Assembly: GCA_019188255.1 (NCBI GenBank) | Contig: JAETXT010000001.1 | Coordinates: forward strand, 5,332,001 to 5,396,000 | DNA from: Verticillium longisporum | Taxonomy: Eukaryota > Ascomycota > Sordariomycetes > Glomerellales > Plectosphaerellaceae | Length of the DNA stretch: 64,000 nucleotides | Direction of reading: 5' to 3' | Notes under the pieces: model-generated | The model's input: the letters and a program-made list of their open reading frames with translations, nothing else | Databases searched by the model: none | What the model was told of the DNA's origin: nothing | In this document: positions 1 through 10,887 of the stretch, in pieces | Numbering within the stretch: the stretch's first letter is position 1 | Layout of the letters: each line of letters opens with the position of its first letter | Translations under genes and position numbers: made by a program

Positions 1-372
1 CGCGCCTCCACTCTCTTGGCTCAATCTTGGCTCACCTCTGCATTTCGTATTTTCCTTTCGAACAGAGTACACAGACACGCGCGTCACGTCACGTCTTGGG
101 GTTCTTTGAGGGGGGGAGTATTTGGTATTTCAACCCCCCGACGACCCCACCGAAGGTCGTCGCTCCCACCCTGATTCCCTCCCTCTCCCTTTTCTCCCGC
201 TTTTGTCTCCGTGCGCGTCGGAGCACACCGAGAAGGCCGCCACCACCGCCAGAATCCTCCGCCGCGTCCCGGTCGTGTTGAATCACTTTCGGCAATTGAG
301 CGCCTGCCAGGGTGGGCTGCACCCGGATCTTTTCTTTCAGTCGACTGCACCCCCCTTCAAGTCGGTCAGGAT

Positions 373-1374
373 ATGGCGCCCTCGACTTTGAAAAGGGTCT
401 TTGCTTTCCTCGCCCTTGCCACGATCGGCAGCACCATCACCGTCTCGGACTCCACAAATGGCCATTCCGGAATTGACGCCGTGGCCACGGCGCCGTTCCC
501 GAGTGCCGCGGCGCGCAGACACAGGACGGCCCGCCGACGAATCGAACCATGGAATGGGCCATCGGAGCCCATGTCGGGATTGGCGGCGCTCGGCTGTGTG
601 CAGGTTCCCGCTCTCGGCAGCGCTGAGATGTCCGATTCTCACATGACGCCGCAGGTCTGTCGGGAACGCTGCGCCGCGGCGGCAGAGGGTGCTGCGTTTG
701 GAATCGCGGCCGCGACGGAGTGTTACTGTACCGTCGACGTCGCCCTCCCCGCGGCCGTGACGGATGTGGAACCGTCGTGCGCGCTGCCAGGCTGTCCCGA
801 CGACAGGCGCCTGTCCTGTGGGGGCGAGGCGGGGATGATGATGGTCTATGCGGTGACGGACGCTGAGGCTCCGGGCTCGGGACGCACAGAGGGACTTTTG
901 TTATCCGAGGCCCGGGGGCGCCACGAGAGCGAGAACGAGGGGGAACGCGTGGAGCTGAGGGCAGCGTCGCCTGAAGGGTTCCCCGACGATGGTGAAGAGG
1001 ATGGTGATGAAGACGACGACGACCACGAGCCGTCGTCGGCGCCTGGCGGTGTTCACCTTGGCACGACGGCGACGATAGGGATCGCCGTGGGCGCAGTTGC
1101 GCTGTCGGGCGTCATCACAGGTATCGTCATGCTGCTGTTCTGCCGGCGCCGGCGAGGTCGCCAGGAGAGAAGTCGGGGGACTGGCATGTCCCGCGGGCGG
1201 GGGATCTACGAGCGTGCAGGGCCTATGCCGTCTATGCCAGCGCCGCTTTCGACCGATCGAGGGCCTAGGAAGCATCACGACGCCATGGCCATGGCTGTTT
1301 CATATACGATACCGGAATCACAGGATCGGGGACCGGATCGAGACACGTTTGAGATGTCAGAACGGCGGAGGTAG
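373..1374 (+). CDS. WSC-domain single-pass membrane protein (putative wall-stress sensor type)
   Basis: A single-exon frame of 333 residues. I chose the ATG at 373 rather than the in-frame ATG at 211 because it places a hydrophobic signal peptide (about residues 8-22) at the N-terminus. Residues about 69-160 form a Cys-rich WSC domain, with spaced cysteines, the segment ECYCTV and a closing DRRLSCGG segment. An acidic linker (DDGEEDGDEDDDDHE) follows, then one membrane span at about 231-256 that ends in a CRRRRGR stop-transfer sequence and a basic cytoplasmic tail. This order (signal, WSC, linker, TM, short tail) is that of fungal WSC-type surface sensors, which bind wall glycans. The linker is acidic rather than Ser/Thr-rich as in classic Wsc1-3, so a sensor role is inference. 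The gene stands alone. Confidence 0.8.
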   Translation: MAPSTLKRVFAFLALATIGSTITVSDSTNGHSGIDAVATAPFPSAAARRHRTARRRIEPWNGPSEPMSGLAALGCVQVPALGSAEMSDSHMTPQVCRERCAAAAEGAAFGIAAATECYCTVDVALPAAVTDVEPSCALPGCPDDRRLSCGGEAGMMMVYAVTDAEAPGSGRTEGLLLSEARGRHESENEGERVELRAASPEGFPDDGEEDGDEDDDDHEPSSAPGGVHLGTTATIGIAVGAVALSGVITGIVMLLFCRRRRGRQERSRGTGMSRGRGIYERAGPMPSMPAPLSTDRGPRKHHDAMAMAVSYTIPESQDRGPDRDTFEMSERRR

Positions 1375-3510
1375 TCGCCCGCTATGGAACCTGAAATGAA
1401 GACATGATTCAATGACAAGAAATGAGTGAGTGACAAGTCTTGTGACACGCTAAAGGTCCAGCGCCAAGGTTGCTTTCTGGCCTTCTATTCCAAGGTCGGA
1501 GTATCAATGTCGACTGCTTCTGGACCCAGGGCTGCGTGCTTTTGAGATGGATTGAGCAGATAACGAGAAGGAAAGCTGCCACACCAACCTTTGAGCAGGT
1601 TTCCCATAACATGATAAGAGGCAACGAAAGTCGTAGTTGAACCTTGAACTTGACATCAGCAGGAAACAACCCCGGCGTCGATTCAGAGGTTGCTGGGTGG
1701 TCATACAGCGGGCGCCGAGTCACTTCGAATCATGTCACCAGCCCCAAACGTGTCCGTTGCTACAATCTTTCTTCCGTTTCTGAGATTTAGTGTCGTACGA
1801 CATGGAAGCGACAAAGGCATTGACCTAGCCTCACCCTCGTTTCCCTAGCGCTCACCATGACAAGCACACCATCACCTTCGCCGACCTCGGATGCCATGCG
1901 ACATGATTGCGACACCCATTCGGACAACGGCCTGAGTAATGTGGCAACTCGACGCTCTAGGCCACGGCCCGACGAGCCCTGTAGCTTCTTGGCTACCTTG
2001 GCGACAAAGGTGGCCGGCGGTGAACCCCATTCGCTGTGCATTTTAGTCCAGCGTCTCTCGCCCAAGGCGTCTACTACAACAATCCTTACGAATAGCTTCG
2101 TACTTTCACTTTGTCGGCATATGGACTGGCCCTGCATCCTGAGTGAATACCCGCGCGGCATCCTAAGCGTTCTGCTAGGCTCCCCAGAGCCATCCAGACG
2201 TTGTTGGTCTGCATTCCGAGGCCTCCACGCGAAGCTCTTCGCTACCAAGCTTGCCTCCCCCGATGGCCATGCCAACGGCTGCCGTTGACATGACTTGGTG
2301 GAGGCCTCGCAATATCGGCAAAGGGGGCCACGTGAACGCTCATGGAATCCTCGGGAAGCAACTGATTGACGTGTCGCAGAAAGACGGTGCCCAGCAGAAG
2401 GTCGACTCAGCCCAGACGCTTGCGATCTGCCCCAGCAGCGTCTGGCAGCAACCCCCCTCTGCCGTACTTGACAGTGGTAGCGCTTCGGTGAGTGCCGAAG
2501 CATCAAGCGTTTGCCACACTCAGCGGTGATCTGGCACGCCATGTTCCATCTCCCCCCACATTGCATATAGATCATATCGACGACAGGGGTCATTCGTGGG
2601 GTTGAGGTTCGGGTTTGGGCCAGACACCCCGCTAGGACACGGAAGCACGATTGATATTCTCCTTTCGGATAGGCGCCCACGTCGCACTGCGTTCCCTCGC
2701 GAACGTTTTCTTTCCTATCCTGGTCCTTGCCGAGTGTTGCTGTGCAGCCTGTCCTGCCAATGACACGGGCGCGCCTAGGCTTATTCACCATGACTTTGCA
2801 GTGCCACCAAGAGCCGCTCGGCTTGAGGACCGCCGCCATTTCCTACTTGGTCCTGTCTTATTTCAACGGCGACGCATGTCACTTTTACTGAAACCTCACG
2901 CCGCTGGAGACTGACTCGGCTTTCTGATGTTCAGTAGAAAGTCAATGAGTTCAACAATGGTGGCCGTTCGACTTCAAGGCTGGAAGTCGGGCTAGCAATA
3001 TGGGTGAATGACAGAGTGTCTCGAAAGAGAAGCTGTCAAGTCGGTCGAGCGAACCAGAACGATATGTGCATGTCTTGTCGAAGGCGTCCCATGTTTTCCC
3101 TTTTTAGCCGGAAGGCGAGTGTAACTCCGCTACCGACGACGGTTCTGCAGTTTTGCGTGGTCACCGGGCTGGTTGATATTGCAGGGCGCCATGCCAAGGC
3201 AGCGGAACCGGTTTCACTTATTGTCCTCTGCATGGGTATCCGTCAACGTCGCCCGGACGCAGTTCGTTCCCCGCGATCATGATCCAATCAGGGGCTCTCG
3301 CAGTCCCCAGAGGCCACTTGCCACCCTGGTGACTGGTGTGCCGCCGTGAGATGCTGTGCCCTTGACCTCATCTATCGTGCCTTGGTGTGCTGTGAGCCGA
3401 CAGGCATGGTGGCAACGCGATGAGACGGTCATGGCAGTATAGGGGGCCGCAGAAGGGGGTATCATGGCCAGAATGGTGGTGATTTTCTCGTGAGACCTAC
3501 TTTGACGAGC
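1375..3510. other. Intergenic region without a supported gene
   Basis: A 2.1-kb stretch between the WSC gene and the AA9 promoter. The longest open frame is 350 codons on the minus strand (1787-2839), but its translation is rich in Arg, Cys and Trp, shows no domain, and overlaps several open frames on the other strand, so I do not call it. The right part is the upstream region of the AA9 gene. Confidence 0.5.
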
Positions 3511-3517
3511 ATATAAA
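3511..3517 (+). promoter_or_regulatory. TATA box of the AA9 LPMO gene
   Basis: ATATAAA lies 161 bp upstream of the ATG at 3672, followed by a CT-rich leader typical of highly expressed fungal genes. This agrees with an inducible, strongly transcribed secreted-enzyme gene. Confidence 0.6.
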
Positions 3518-3671
3518 GGTGTTCATCTTTTCCCCCTTTGTGCTTCTAGAGATCGACACGATCAACACAGTTTCCATCACAGACTCCCTGTCCTCGTCGA
3601 TCCCTCCTGCACGGCATCTGCCATCGAACCTGTCAAGATCTATTATATCAATACCACCCCTTAAGCACATC

Positions 3672-4795
3672 ATGGGCCTCAGCAAGATCGGCGCGCTCGT
3701 CGCTGCCCTGGCCGCTGCCAGCCAGGTCGCGGCTCACGGCTTCGTCAGCGATGTTATCATCAACGGCGTCAAGTACAAGAACTACGACCCTACCAGTGAC
3801 TGGTACCAGGCCCCGGCCAACCGTCCCATCCGGTAAGAATGATACCAGCAGGTAGCCCTACTCGGACATCTCCACGGACTAACAGCTTCAGTGCCGGCTG
3901 GACAGCCGAGCAGGAGGATCTCGGCTTCGTTGCCCCCAACGCCTACGGCACACCCGATATCATCTGCCACCGACAAGCCACCCCCGGCAAGGGCCACATC
4001 CGCGTCGCTGCTGGCGATGTCGTCACTCTCCAGTGGAACACCTGGCCCGAGTCCCACAAGGGTCCTGTCTTCGACCACCTCGCCAACTGCAACGGCCCCT
4101 GCGAATCGGTCAACAAGAACGACCTCCGGTTCTTCAAGATTGACGGTGCTGGTCTCACGACCGCCCCCTCGACCTACGCTGGTGATGTTCTCATCCAGAA
4201 CAAGAACCAGTGGTCCGTCCGTATCCCAGCCAACATTGCGGCCGGCAACTATGTTCTCCGTCACGAGATTCTCGCCCTCCACTCCGCCGCCCAGGCCAAC
4301 GGCGCCCAGTCCTACCCCCAGTGCATCAACCTCGAGATCACCGGCTCCGGCACCTCCAAGCCCGCCGGCACCGCCGGTACCTCCCTCCTCTCCTCCACCG
4401 AGGCCGGCGTCAACTGGAACGTCTGGGTCCCCGCCACCTCCTACCCCGTCCCCGGCGGCCCCATCGTCGAGGGTGGCGTCAGCCAGATCCCTCAGTCCGC
4501 CGTCACCGCCACGGCCACCGGCACCGTCACCCCCGCCGGCCAGACCGGCCCCGCCCCCACCGTCGCCCCCCCCACCGTCCCTCCTCCCGTCACCACCACC
4601 GCTGCCGCGCCGACCACCCTCCGCACCACCACCGTCGCCGCCCCTCCTCCCCAGACGACGCAGCCCTCCAACGGCGCCACCGCACCCGTGTGGGGCCAGT
4701 GCGGCGGCCAGGGCTGGACCGGACCTACTGCTTGCGCGGCGGGCAACCGCTGCAACGTCCAGAACGCATACTACTCGCAGTGCGTGCCCAACTAA
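3672..4795 (+). CDS. AA9 lytic polysaccharide monooxygenase with C-terminal CBM1
   Basis: Two exons (3672-3832 and 3892-4795) flank a 59-bp intron with a GTAAGA donor, an ACTAAC branch site and a CAG acceptor; the protein has 354 residues. The signal peptide ends at VAA, so mature secreted enzyme begins HGFV. That N-terminal His (residue 22) is half of the copper histidine brace of AA9 enzymes. The second ligand is the His in [11 protein letters not shown], and the axial Tyr lies in [10 protein letters not shown] Thr/Pro/Ala-rich linker (about 215-315) leads to a family-1 cellulose-binding module covering the last 36 residues, with the four cysteines and aromatic residues of that module ([15 protein letters not shown]). 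It acts outside the cell, cleaving crystalline cellulose oxidatively in company with cellulases. A TATA box lies upstream. The family call is very firm; substrate range and C1/C4 specificity cannot be read from sequence. Confidence 0.97.
3833..3891 (+). other. Intron of the AA9 gene
   Basis: GTAAGA donor, ACTAAC branch site about 10 bp before the TTCAG acceptor. Splicing joins an Arg codon split CG/T and restores the family sequence PIRAGW. Confidence 0.95.
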
Positions 4796-5535
4796 GAGTG
4801 TGGCCTGGCGGCAGGAGAAGTGGCATATTGTGAGCGTCACGGATGATGATTCCTCGTCTTGATTGGTTGCACCCGGTGGGTGATGAGTGGCATAGAGCCT
4901 GGGCCTCAGAGTCTGGCTCGCACAAATGTACATAGCCATAGAGAGTCACGGTACATAAACCAGTTTTTCCTCGCCAGCAGTGTTGAAGTGGTGTGTGTTC
5001 ATCTGGCTCGGATGACGATGCAGAGTCCAGGTGTCAATTCGTAGCTCGAGCCATTGGGAAAACCACAGGCAAAGTCTTACACCGTCTCCTGAGGGCCGCG
5101 TGAGCTGGATATCGCGAGGCGCTGGCCAGAAAAGTGCCATTCTTCATGGCACAGTGTTCTTCATTGCAGCGTGAGGCTTACTCATGGCGTCGATGAGGGC
5201 TATTATGGGAGATCTTAGTCTTGGACGCCAAATCAGCAACAAGGCGAGCGACATGTGCAATAGGAATGTAAAATGACCAGAAACATAAATCATTCGCAAG
5301 TCGAGATGGGGAAATCCCACCTCGAAGCTCAGCGTACCAGTATGCCGATGAATAGGCAGCTGGCAAGAGGGCAGCGATCAGATACCACATGGCCCAGAGG
5401 CGATGATACCTGAAAAAATGCTCGGTCTTGGACCCTATCGCTGAAAGATCAAGCGGTCAGAAGCATGTGAGGGTTAGATGATCGAAATCTAAATCGTTTA
5501 GGGGAAGACGTGGGGTGCAAAAACGCAAAAAGAAG
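4796..5535. other. Intergenic: AA9 3' region
   Basis: About 740 bp between the AA9 stop codon and the tRNA gene. I see no coding frame with recognisable content, only the presumed AA9 3' UTR. Confidence 0.5.
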
Positions 5536-5628
5536 TGGACACGCCGGGAATTGAACCCGGGACCTTCAGCAGTTTAGTATTGATCAGATCAATGCTAAGC
5601 AGATGTCATACCCCTAGACCACACGCCC
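5536..5628 (-). tRNA. tRNA-Ala (anticodon AGC), intron-containing
   Basis: On the minus strand the sequence starts GGGCGTG (acceptor, 5' side), has a D arm with GGTCTAGGGGTAT, and ends with the T arm CCGGG-TTCAATT-CCCGG and acceptor CGTGTCC plus discriminator A. A loop TTAGCAT gives anticodon AGC. About 20 extra bases after position 37 are an intron that can form a small hairpin (ATTGA/TCAAT). Pairing of acceptor strands gives G3:U70 with A73, the identity elements of alanine tRNAs, which agrees with AGC. The anticodon stem has one U-U mismatch in my folding, so the isotype is less certain than the presence of a tRNA gene. Confidence 0.85.
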
Positions 5629-7158
5629 GATTTGATTGAACGCTGAAAGCATGCCCAAACTCATGACCCACTACTGTGCAGGAAAATTTTGCTTGATGCC
5701 TTAGCCCCACAAGGACCCCAGGAACCGCTGAAAGTACACACGATCACTGTTTCAACCCCGAGATCATGGATGCATTGAGCAGGCCCATCCATTACTTGCT
5801 GGTCCACTGCCTTGCCTTTCGCAGACTCACGAACACGAAGGACGTGCAAACCAATGTAGATTGTGCTATACGAACAATTGGACCCAAAGAACCCTGTCTG
5901 CTTGTACAAGGCTACCGCCAGCCTCTGACGAGAATGGCAGCTAACGGTCTCGTTGGTCTCAGCAAAATCAGGAATAGTTACACCGTCGCGACAGCGAAAC
6001 CGAAGCCTTCACGTCAGAGCAGCTGGGCCTGAGAGTGATTCAGGATCGTACGGGGGCCTCAGACTGTCTGGTTCCGGATCAGCACGTCCAGTGAGACCTG
6101 TCATTATGCTGTGTGAGCTGGCAGTGCCCCCTCATCGGTCTCGGTTTCGGTCTCCCCGGTGGAGACTCTGGTACTGCATTTACGGGCACTGCTACGGCCC
6201 CGCCTCGGGCCGGCTCAGGATGCTCAGCCATCCGCTGCCATGTTGTCTCGTGGCACAGCCCGCTCCTTTGCAGTTTTGGCATTGCACGCGACGGTCCATG
6301 ATAAACTCTTGCGAAGGAGCATCGACTTGGGAAGAGAAGTCCATGCGCTCTTGGAAAGCGAGCCAGCCCCGTGGTGGGTGGTGCTTATTAGCTCCACGGC
6401 TACCAGGTCTGGCGCGAAGGGAGGAGTCTAGTGCCCTGCCTCCACCATCGAAGCAAGGTACACGACCAAGGAGAAGTCGATTTCGACAATTCCATTCTTC
6501 CCAAGGCGTACTATGTACCATGTAATCCCCAAAGATGCGAGGCAGGGATGGCGTGCCTCCTCTCCACCGCTTGGCTCCCAAGTTTGCCAATAACCTCCCA
6601 TAGTGCTGCAAGGTCTTGTAGGCTGCACGGACAGTTCCAGGGTGGGTTAGCTGCAGGGGAAGGCCCGAGAATGGAGCACTTTTATTAAGATGAGAGCGAG
6701 GCTGGAACCACCCGCGCGCCTGTGTGTTGCATAATGGCGAACGTGCACCGTGAAACCAACCACCACAGGCACTTGGGCAGTGCCATGATAGCACGCGAGA
6801 AACCCGAATCGCGCGAGGCAGACTCTCGCAAACCGGCCCCCTCAAGCTCCTCATCCCATTCTTCTGGCGAGAGATGGAGTATTGGTTTTTTTGGGGCAAC
6901 ATGTCGACATAAGTAGATATGACCGCAGTTGCGTGGAAATCGAATTAGGAAATCTTGACCTTATCACTGTTCTGTCATCCACACTCTCTCCCCATCTGAA
7001 GAAGACTCTCGAAGAATTGTCTAGTCTTTTTCGTGCCTACAGTCGTTCCTTCTATTCTCGTCTATGCAACCCGCTCTTCACGGTTGTAACGACTCTTGCT
7101 ATCTGTCGCCAAAGACTGTCAACTCTCTCTGTCCACTTCACCCCTTAACTTCGACAAG
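5629..7158. other. Intergenic region without a supported gene
   Basis: About 1.5 kb. Open frames on both strands are short, overlap one another and translate to sequence without domain or membrane pattern. The last 200 bp are CT-rich and are the likely 5' leader of the MARVEL-like gene. Confidence 0.5.
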
Positions 7159-7942
7159 ATGGGCTTCTTCGACCCCAAGCACAAGGGCAAGCTCCACCTT
7201 GTGCAAGTTCTCCTCGTTGTCAGCGTTCTTGGAATGGGTGGCGCTCGTCTCTTGATGTCGAATGGGCCTACGTCAAGAGCAGACACAATGGCCCTAGGAA
7301 TGGTACGATCAAGCACGACTTATAAGTCCTCGAACAGAACAACTCGCTAACTACGCATCACTCTGACAGGGTGCCAAGTCGCTCATCATCATTGGCTACC
7401 AAGTATTTTCAGAGCCTGGTCGCTGGCTCAGGCGGTTCGAGAGCTTGAAAGCCAATTTCATCTTGAACATTGTCGAAGTAGCCGCTTGGGGTGCGGTCGT
7501 ATACATGGTCATCTCGAGCACCTTGAAGCAGTGCGACGGCTTCAAAGGGACGAGTTGTATGCTCGCCTGGGGCGTGATCGCGCTTGCGGGCAACATCTGG
7601 TACGTTTCCTCGAAACAAACACATTCCCAAGTTGTTGCAGAGACAAGTTGCTGATGTTAGAGCTTTGACAGTGCCGTATCTGCTGTTGCGGTCTTCATGT
7701 CGTACAAGGAGCTGCGCATGCGGCGCGAAACCGGGCCCGGAAAGGGTGACTTTGAAAGTCTCCCAGGGGATAGCGATGTGCACGCACTTCGCCCGGTATA
7801 CCAACCCGCAGCCCAACAACAGGGCGTAGATCAATCCGGCGTTTATCAATCAGGGCACTACCAACAGGGAGTCTACCAACAAGGAGCTTACCAACAAGGG
7901 GCCTATCAACCAGGAGGTTACCAACGGGGAGCTCGTCAATAG
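7159..7942 (+). CDS. Four-span MARVEL-like membrane protein with Gly-x-Tyr-Gln-Gln repeat tail
   Basis: Three exons (7159-7302, 7370-7599, 7672-7942) give 214 residues. Both introns have GTACG donors and CAG or TGACAG acceptors; without them the frame stops early. Hydrophobic segments are at about 15-35, 48-58, 74-95 and 108-135, with short loops (LLMSNG, a Cys pair in QCDGFKGTSC). This is the pattern of the small fungal MARVEL-like tetraspan family, whose members sit in the plasma membrane or at eisosome-like domains; their function is largely unknown. The cytoplasmic tail (about 170-214) is a run of five-residue units of the form G-x-Y-Q-Q/S/P. The family assignment rests on topology and motif resemblance (GAKSLIIIGYQ), not on a catalytic signature. 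Confidence 0.75.
7823..7940 (+). repeat. 15-bp coding repeat (GxYQQ units)
   Basis: About eight imperfect 15-bp units encode GVDQS, GVYQS, GHYQQ, GVYQQ, GAYQQ, GAYQP, GGYQR and GARQ. The unit keeps the codon order GGx-xxx-TAC/TAT-CAA-CAx, showing that it grew by tandem duplication of a coding unit. Confidence 0.8.
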
Positions 7943-9146
7943 GTATCGGCGGCACGAGGAGACACCTCCGAGCGCCAACCAATCACCAGTGATGGCGCTG
8001 TCGATAGGCCGAAAGAGAGCAAGATGCAGGACGGGCCGGTAAAAAATGAGGCGTCTAGGGAATCATTGGTGGGAGTCGAACGAGATGCGCGGGAAAACCG
8101 AAAGCGAGAGAGCCATCGAGGAATGACAGACGGCGAGTCAGAGCCAGAACATGTCACAGCATCCATATTTTCTTTGTATTACTCCAGATAGCAACGTACG
8201 TAGCGTTTGTTCAGATGACTTGCAATTTCATGATACCATCTACCTTGCGCACCTCATCGACTTTCGACCTTTCAATTCTTTGGCGTGGTTATGACTTGGC
8301 ATTGCCATCCCGGTCTCTGCTGCTTTTTGCCGTTTCTGCCTTTCCAAACAACGCCACGAAGTGGGTAACTTTAGGGTCTTGGCCACACGTAGGGCTGCCG
8401 TTGTAGGGCGGCCAGGAGAAATGCCCATACCACGGGCCAAGGGGTGGGTTGGTTCGCCCGCAAGTCTGCCCAGCCTGTTCGTGATACCTAGTTCACGAGC
8501 TGGCGTGGAGAGGAGAAGGGGCTACGCCGCCAGCAACGTGGACTGACATTCTCACTCATCCCAGCATATTGGCTGACGCCCGATAGAATGCGAAAACGAG
8601 CAGAAAGAAGCTTAATGGCGAGCAAGGGTGCACTAATCTCCAGGATGAATGGAGAAGCCCACACGCTAAGAAGCTTTGACTGGCAACCCCGAGGTGCCGA
8701 TTGCCGGAATTGTCGAGGATTCTACCAATTATCCAGTACTTCGGGTTCAGCCGAGAATGGGCGGATGCTTTGCCGAGAATCACGAGTTTGCCTCGCGAAC
8801 TCAACAAACATGGCTGAGACCGCTTGAATCGTATTGAAATTGATGAAGCGTTACGTCGTCCACGTGCCGAAAAGCCGTCAGGATGCTTCGTAGTGCTTCG
8901 CCTCCTTGAACGTTTGAGGAGCTTTCATACAAAGGGCTCCTCTTGCCATGCCTTCATAGCATGCAACGCTGCCAAGCACACAACACATCATTCCACGGTT
9001 TGGGATCTCTTGATAAACTTCTTCAACCCAGATTCCCTTTACACAATTCGAGAAGTACGGTAGTACGACCTACTGCTAATCTTGTGCCTCCGTCTTCCGA
9101 ACCTTGAGCCAAGATCCACCAGAGTGACCAGACAACACCCGACACA
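7943..9146. other. Intergenic region without a supported gene
   Basis: 1.2 kb between two plus-strand membrane-protein genes. No frame longer than about 85 codons and no recognisable content. Confidence 0.5.
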
Positions 9147-10063
9147 ATGGCAATACTCGAGACATACAATGGCTACAAGCTGTGGCACTACATCCCCTCG
9201 CTTCCGGCAGCCATCGTCTTCGCTGCTCTCTTCGGTGTCTTGACGGTTGGTCATGCTTTAAGAATGTTCCGTCACCGAATGTGGTTCTGCCTTCCGTTCG
9301 TGGTTGGAGGTGTCTGTAAGTACAACCCTATGCTCATACACACGTCAAAGCTAAAACATGTTCTCTCAAAGTCGAAATTGTTGGCTACGTCGGACGAGCT
9401 GCAGCCCACAACTCAACCGGTACCCTGATGCCCTATGTGCTTCAGTCGACCTTCCTCCTGCTGGCGCCCATTCTCTTCGCCGCTTCCCTCTACATGACAC
9501 TGAGCCGTATCATCCGCGCTGTCGACGCAGCTCACTGCTCCATCATCCGACCCAAGTGGCTTACCCGCATCTTCGTCTTTGGTGATGCCTTCAGCTTCTT
9601 CGTTCAGGCCAGCGGTGCAGGCCTTCGCGTCCAGGCCGGCCAGAAGGACAGCAAGATCGATCGCAACCTTGGCGGCCACGTCATTGTCGGCGGTCTCATC
9701 TTCCAGATCCTCATCTTCGGCGTCTTCGTGGTCACGGCCCTCAAGTTCCACAGCAAGTTCAAGAGGGACGCCAACGTCTCCCTGGCCCGCGACATCCCCT
9801 GGCAAAAGAGCCTCCTCATGCTGTATCTCACCTCCGCCTTCATCATGGGCCGTAATGTCTTCCGTGTGGCAGAGTATGCCATGGGCAGCGACGGATATCT
9901 CCTGAGCGTCGAGTGGGGCGTCTACGTCTTCGACGCCGCCCTCATGACCCTCACCATGGCCTTCTTCCTCCTGTGGTACCCCAGTGCCCTCAAGAACGCC
10001 AAGCTCCACAGCACCACCAGCCCCGAGCTCGGCGCTGCTGGCTTCCAGCATGAGCAGAAATAG
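9147..10063 (+). CDS. RTA1-like protein, seven-span membrane protein (lipid-translocating exporter family)
   Basis: Two exons (9147-9315, 9372-10063) around a 56-bp intron (GTAAGT donor, GCTAAAAC branch region, AAG acceptor); 286 residues. The protein has the seven hydrophobic segments and family motifs of fungal RTA1/RTM1/RSB1 proteins: IVGYVGR at the start of TM3, LAPILFAASLYMTLSRII, the FVFGDAFSFFVQASGAGL segment, and RNVFRVAEYAMG near TM6. Members lie in the plasma membrane or ER, and several confer tolerance to toxic lipids or azoles or translocate sphingoid bases; the actual substrate here is unknown. The C-terminus is a short soluble tail. The start ATG follows a CACA context and begins the conserved N-terminal YNGYKLWHYIPSL. 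Confidence 0.92.
9316..9371 (+). other. Intron of the RTA1-like gene
   Basis: GTAAGT donor and AAAG acceptor. Splicing joins GGV to FEIVGYVGR in frame, the expected family sequence. Confidence 0.9.
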
Positions 10064-10887
10064 GGGCGTGGTGCGTGTGGAGGCTGGCATAGAATTTCTT
10101 TTGTGTAATTCTAAGCGGAACTTCGGCATCGGCATGCCATCTTTGGGTCGAGAACTTCATTGGCACGAGGCGTCGGGGCGGTCGTACAGTTTAGGGGGGC
10201 ATCATATTTGATCAATACACTTTAGGTCTTGTAATTGTCCTTTGCTGTTGTATGCAGTGGCAGATGTGGACTGCATTTGTCTTTTTCTAGCATTCGTTCT
10301 CGGCTACGCCTCCGCTTTGAGTTCTCCTCTGCCTATGAACATAATCTCTAGAGCAACAACCACAGGGCCAGGCTCTCTTGCCGTAAGCTGATGTTGTACT
10401 AGTGATGGCCCCTATTCACAAAACACAGCGATTGCGGCTGCTCATTGATTAATTGTAGATGAGCTTGACAACTAAAATGATCTAATTAGACGAACTACGA
10501 GCGATTGCTGAACATGGAATCCACCGAAAGTGAGTCGTCTCTTACATGATTGTTGCAGATGGGCGCCACCCCGCGGACGCCGCACTTTCTCGTCCCGCTT
10601 CCGAGAAGTCCACGATGGCGCTGTATCGCACATATCATCCATTGACTCTGGGGAACACACAGTCACGGGCGGGTATCGACTTATGTTTTGCGGCGGCATA
10701 ACGACCATGAAGCCAGGCAATTCAACTTTCCGATACCCTCGCGTGCAGGGCCTCGATCCGTGCCACAGGAACGAATACAAATAACGCGCTTCCCCAGCCT
10801 GATGGAGCATGTGATGAGGCAGGCGGCACATCAGAACAAGGCTTATTGCAAGTCAAATACCATATTTCTACCTCAAGTCTTGTCATT
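10064..10887. other. Intergenic region without a supported gene
   Basis: About 820 bp, relatively AT-rich around 10,200-10,500. It contains the 3' UTR of the RTA1-like gene and the promoter of the following WSC gene. No gene seen. Confidence 0.5.

Noticed and set aside
1787..2839. 350-codon open frame on the minus strand
   Set aside because: Arg/Cys/Trp-rich translation without domain, signal or membrane pattern; overlapping open frames on the other strand; no splice or promoter support.
3782..4939. 385-codon minus-strand frame over the AA9 gene
   Set aside because: Gly/Asp/Val-rich antisense shadow of the GC-rich Pro/Thr linker of the LPMO.
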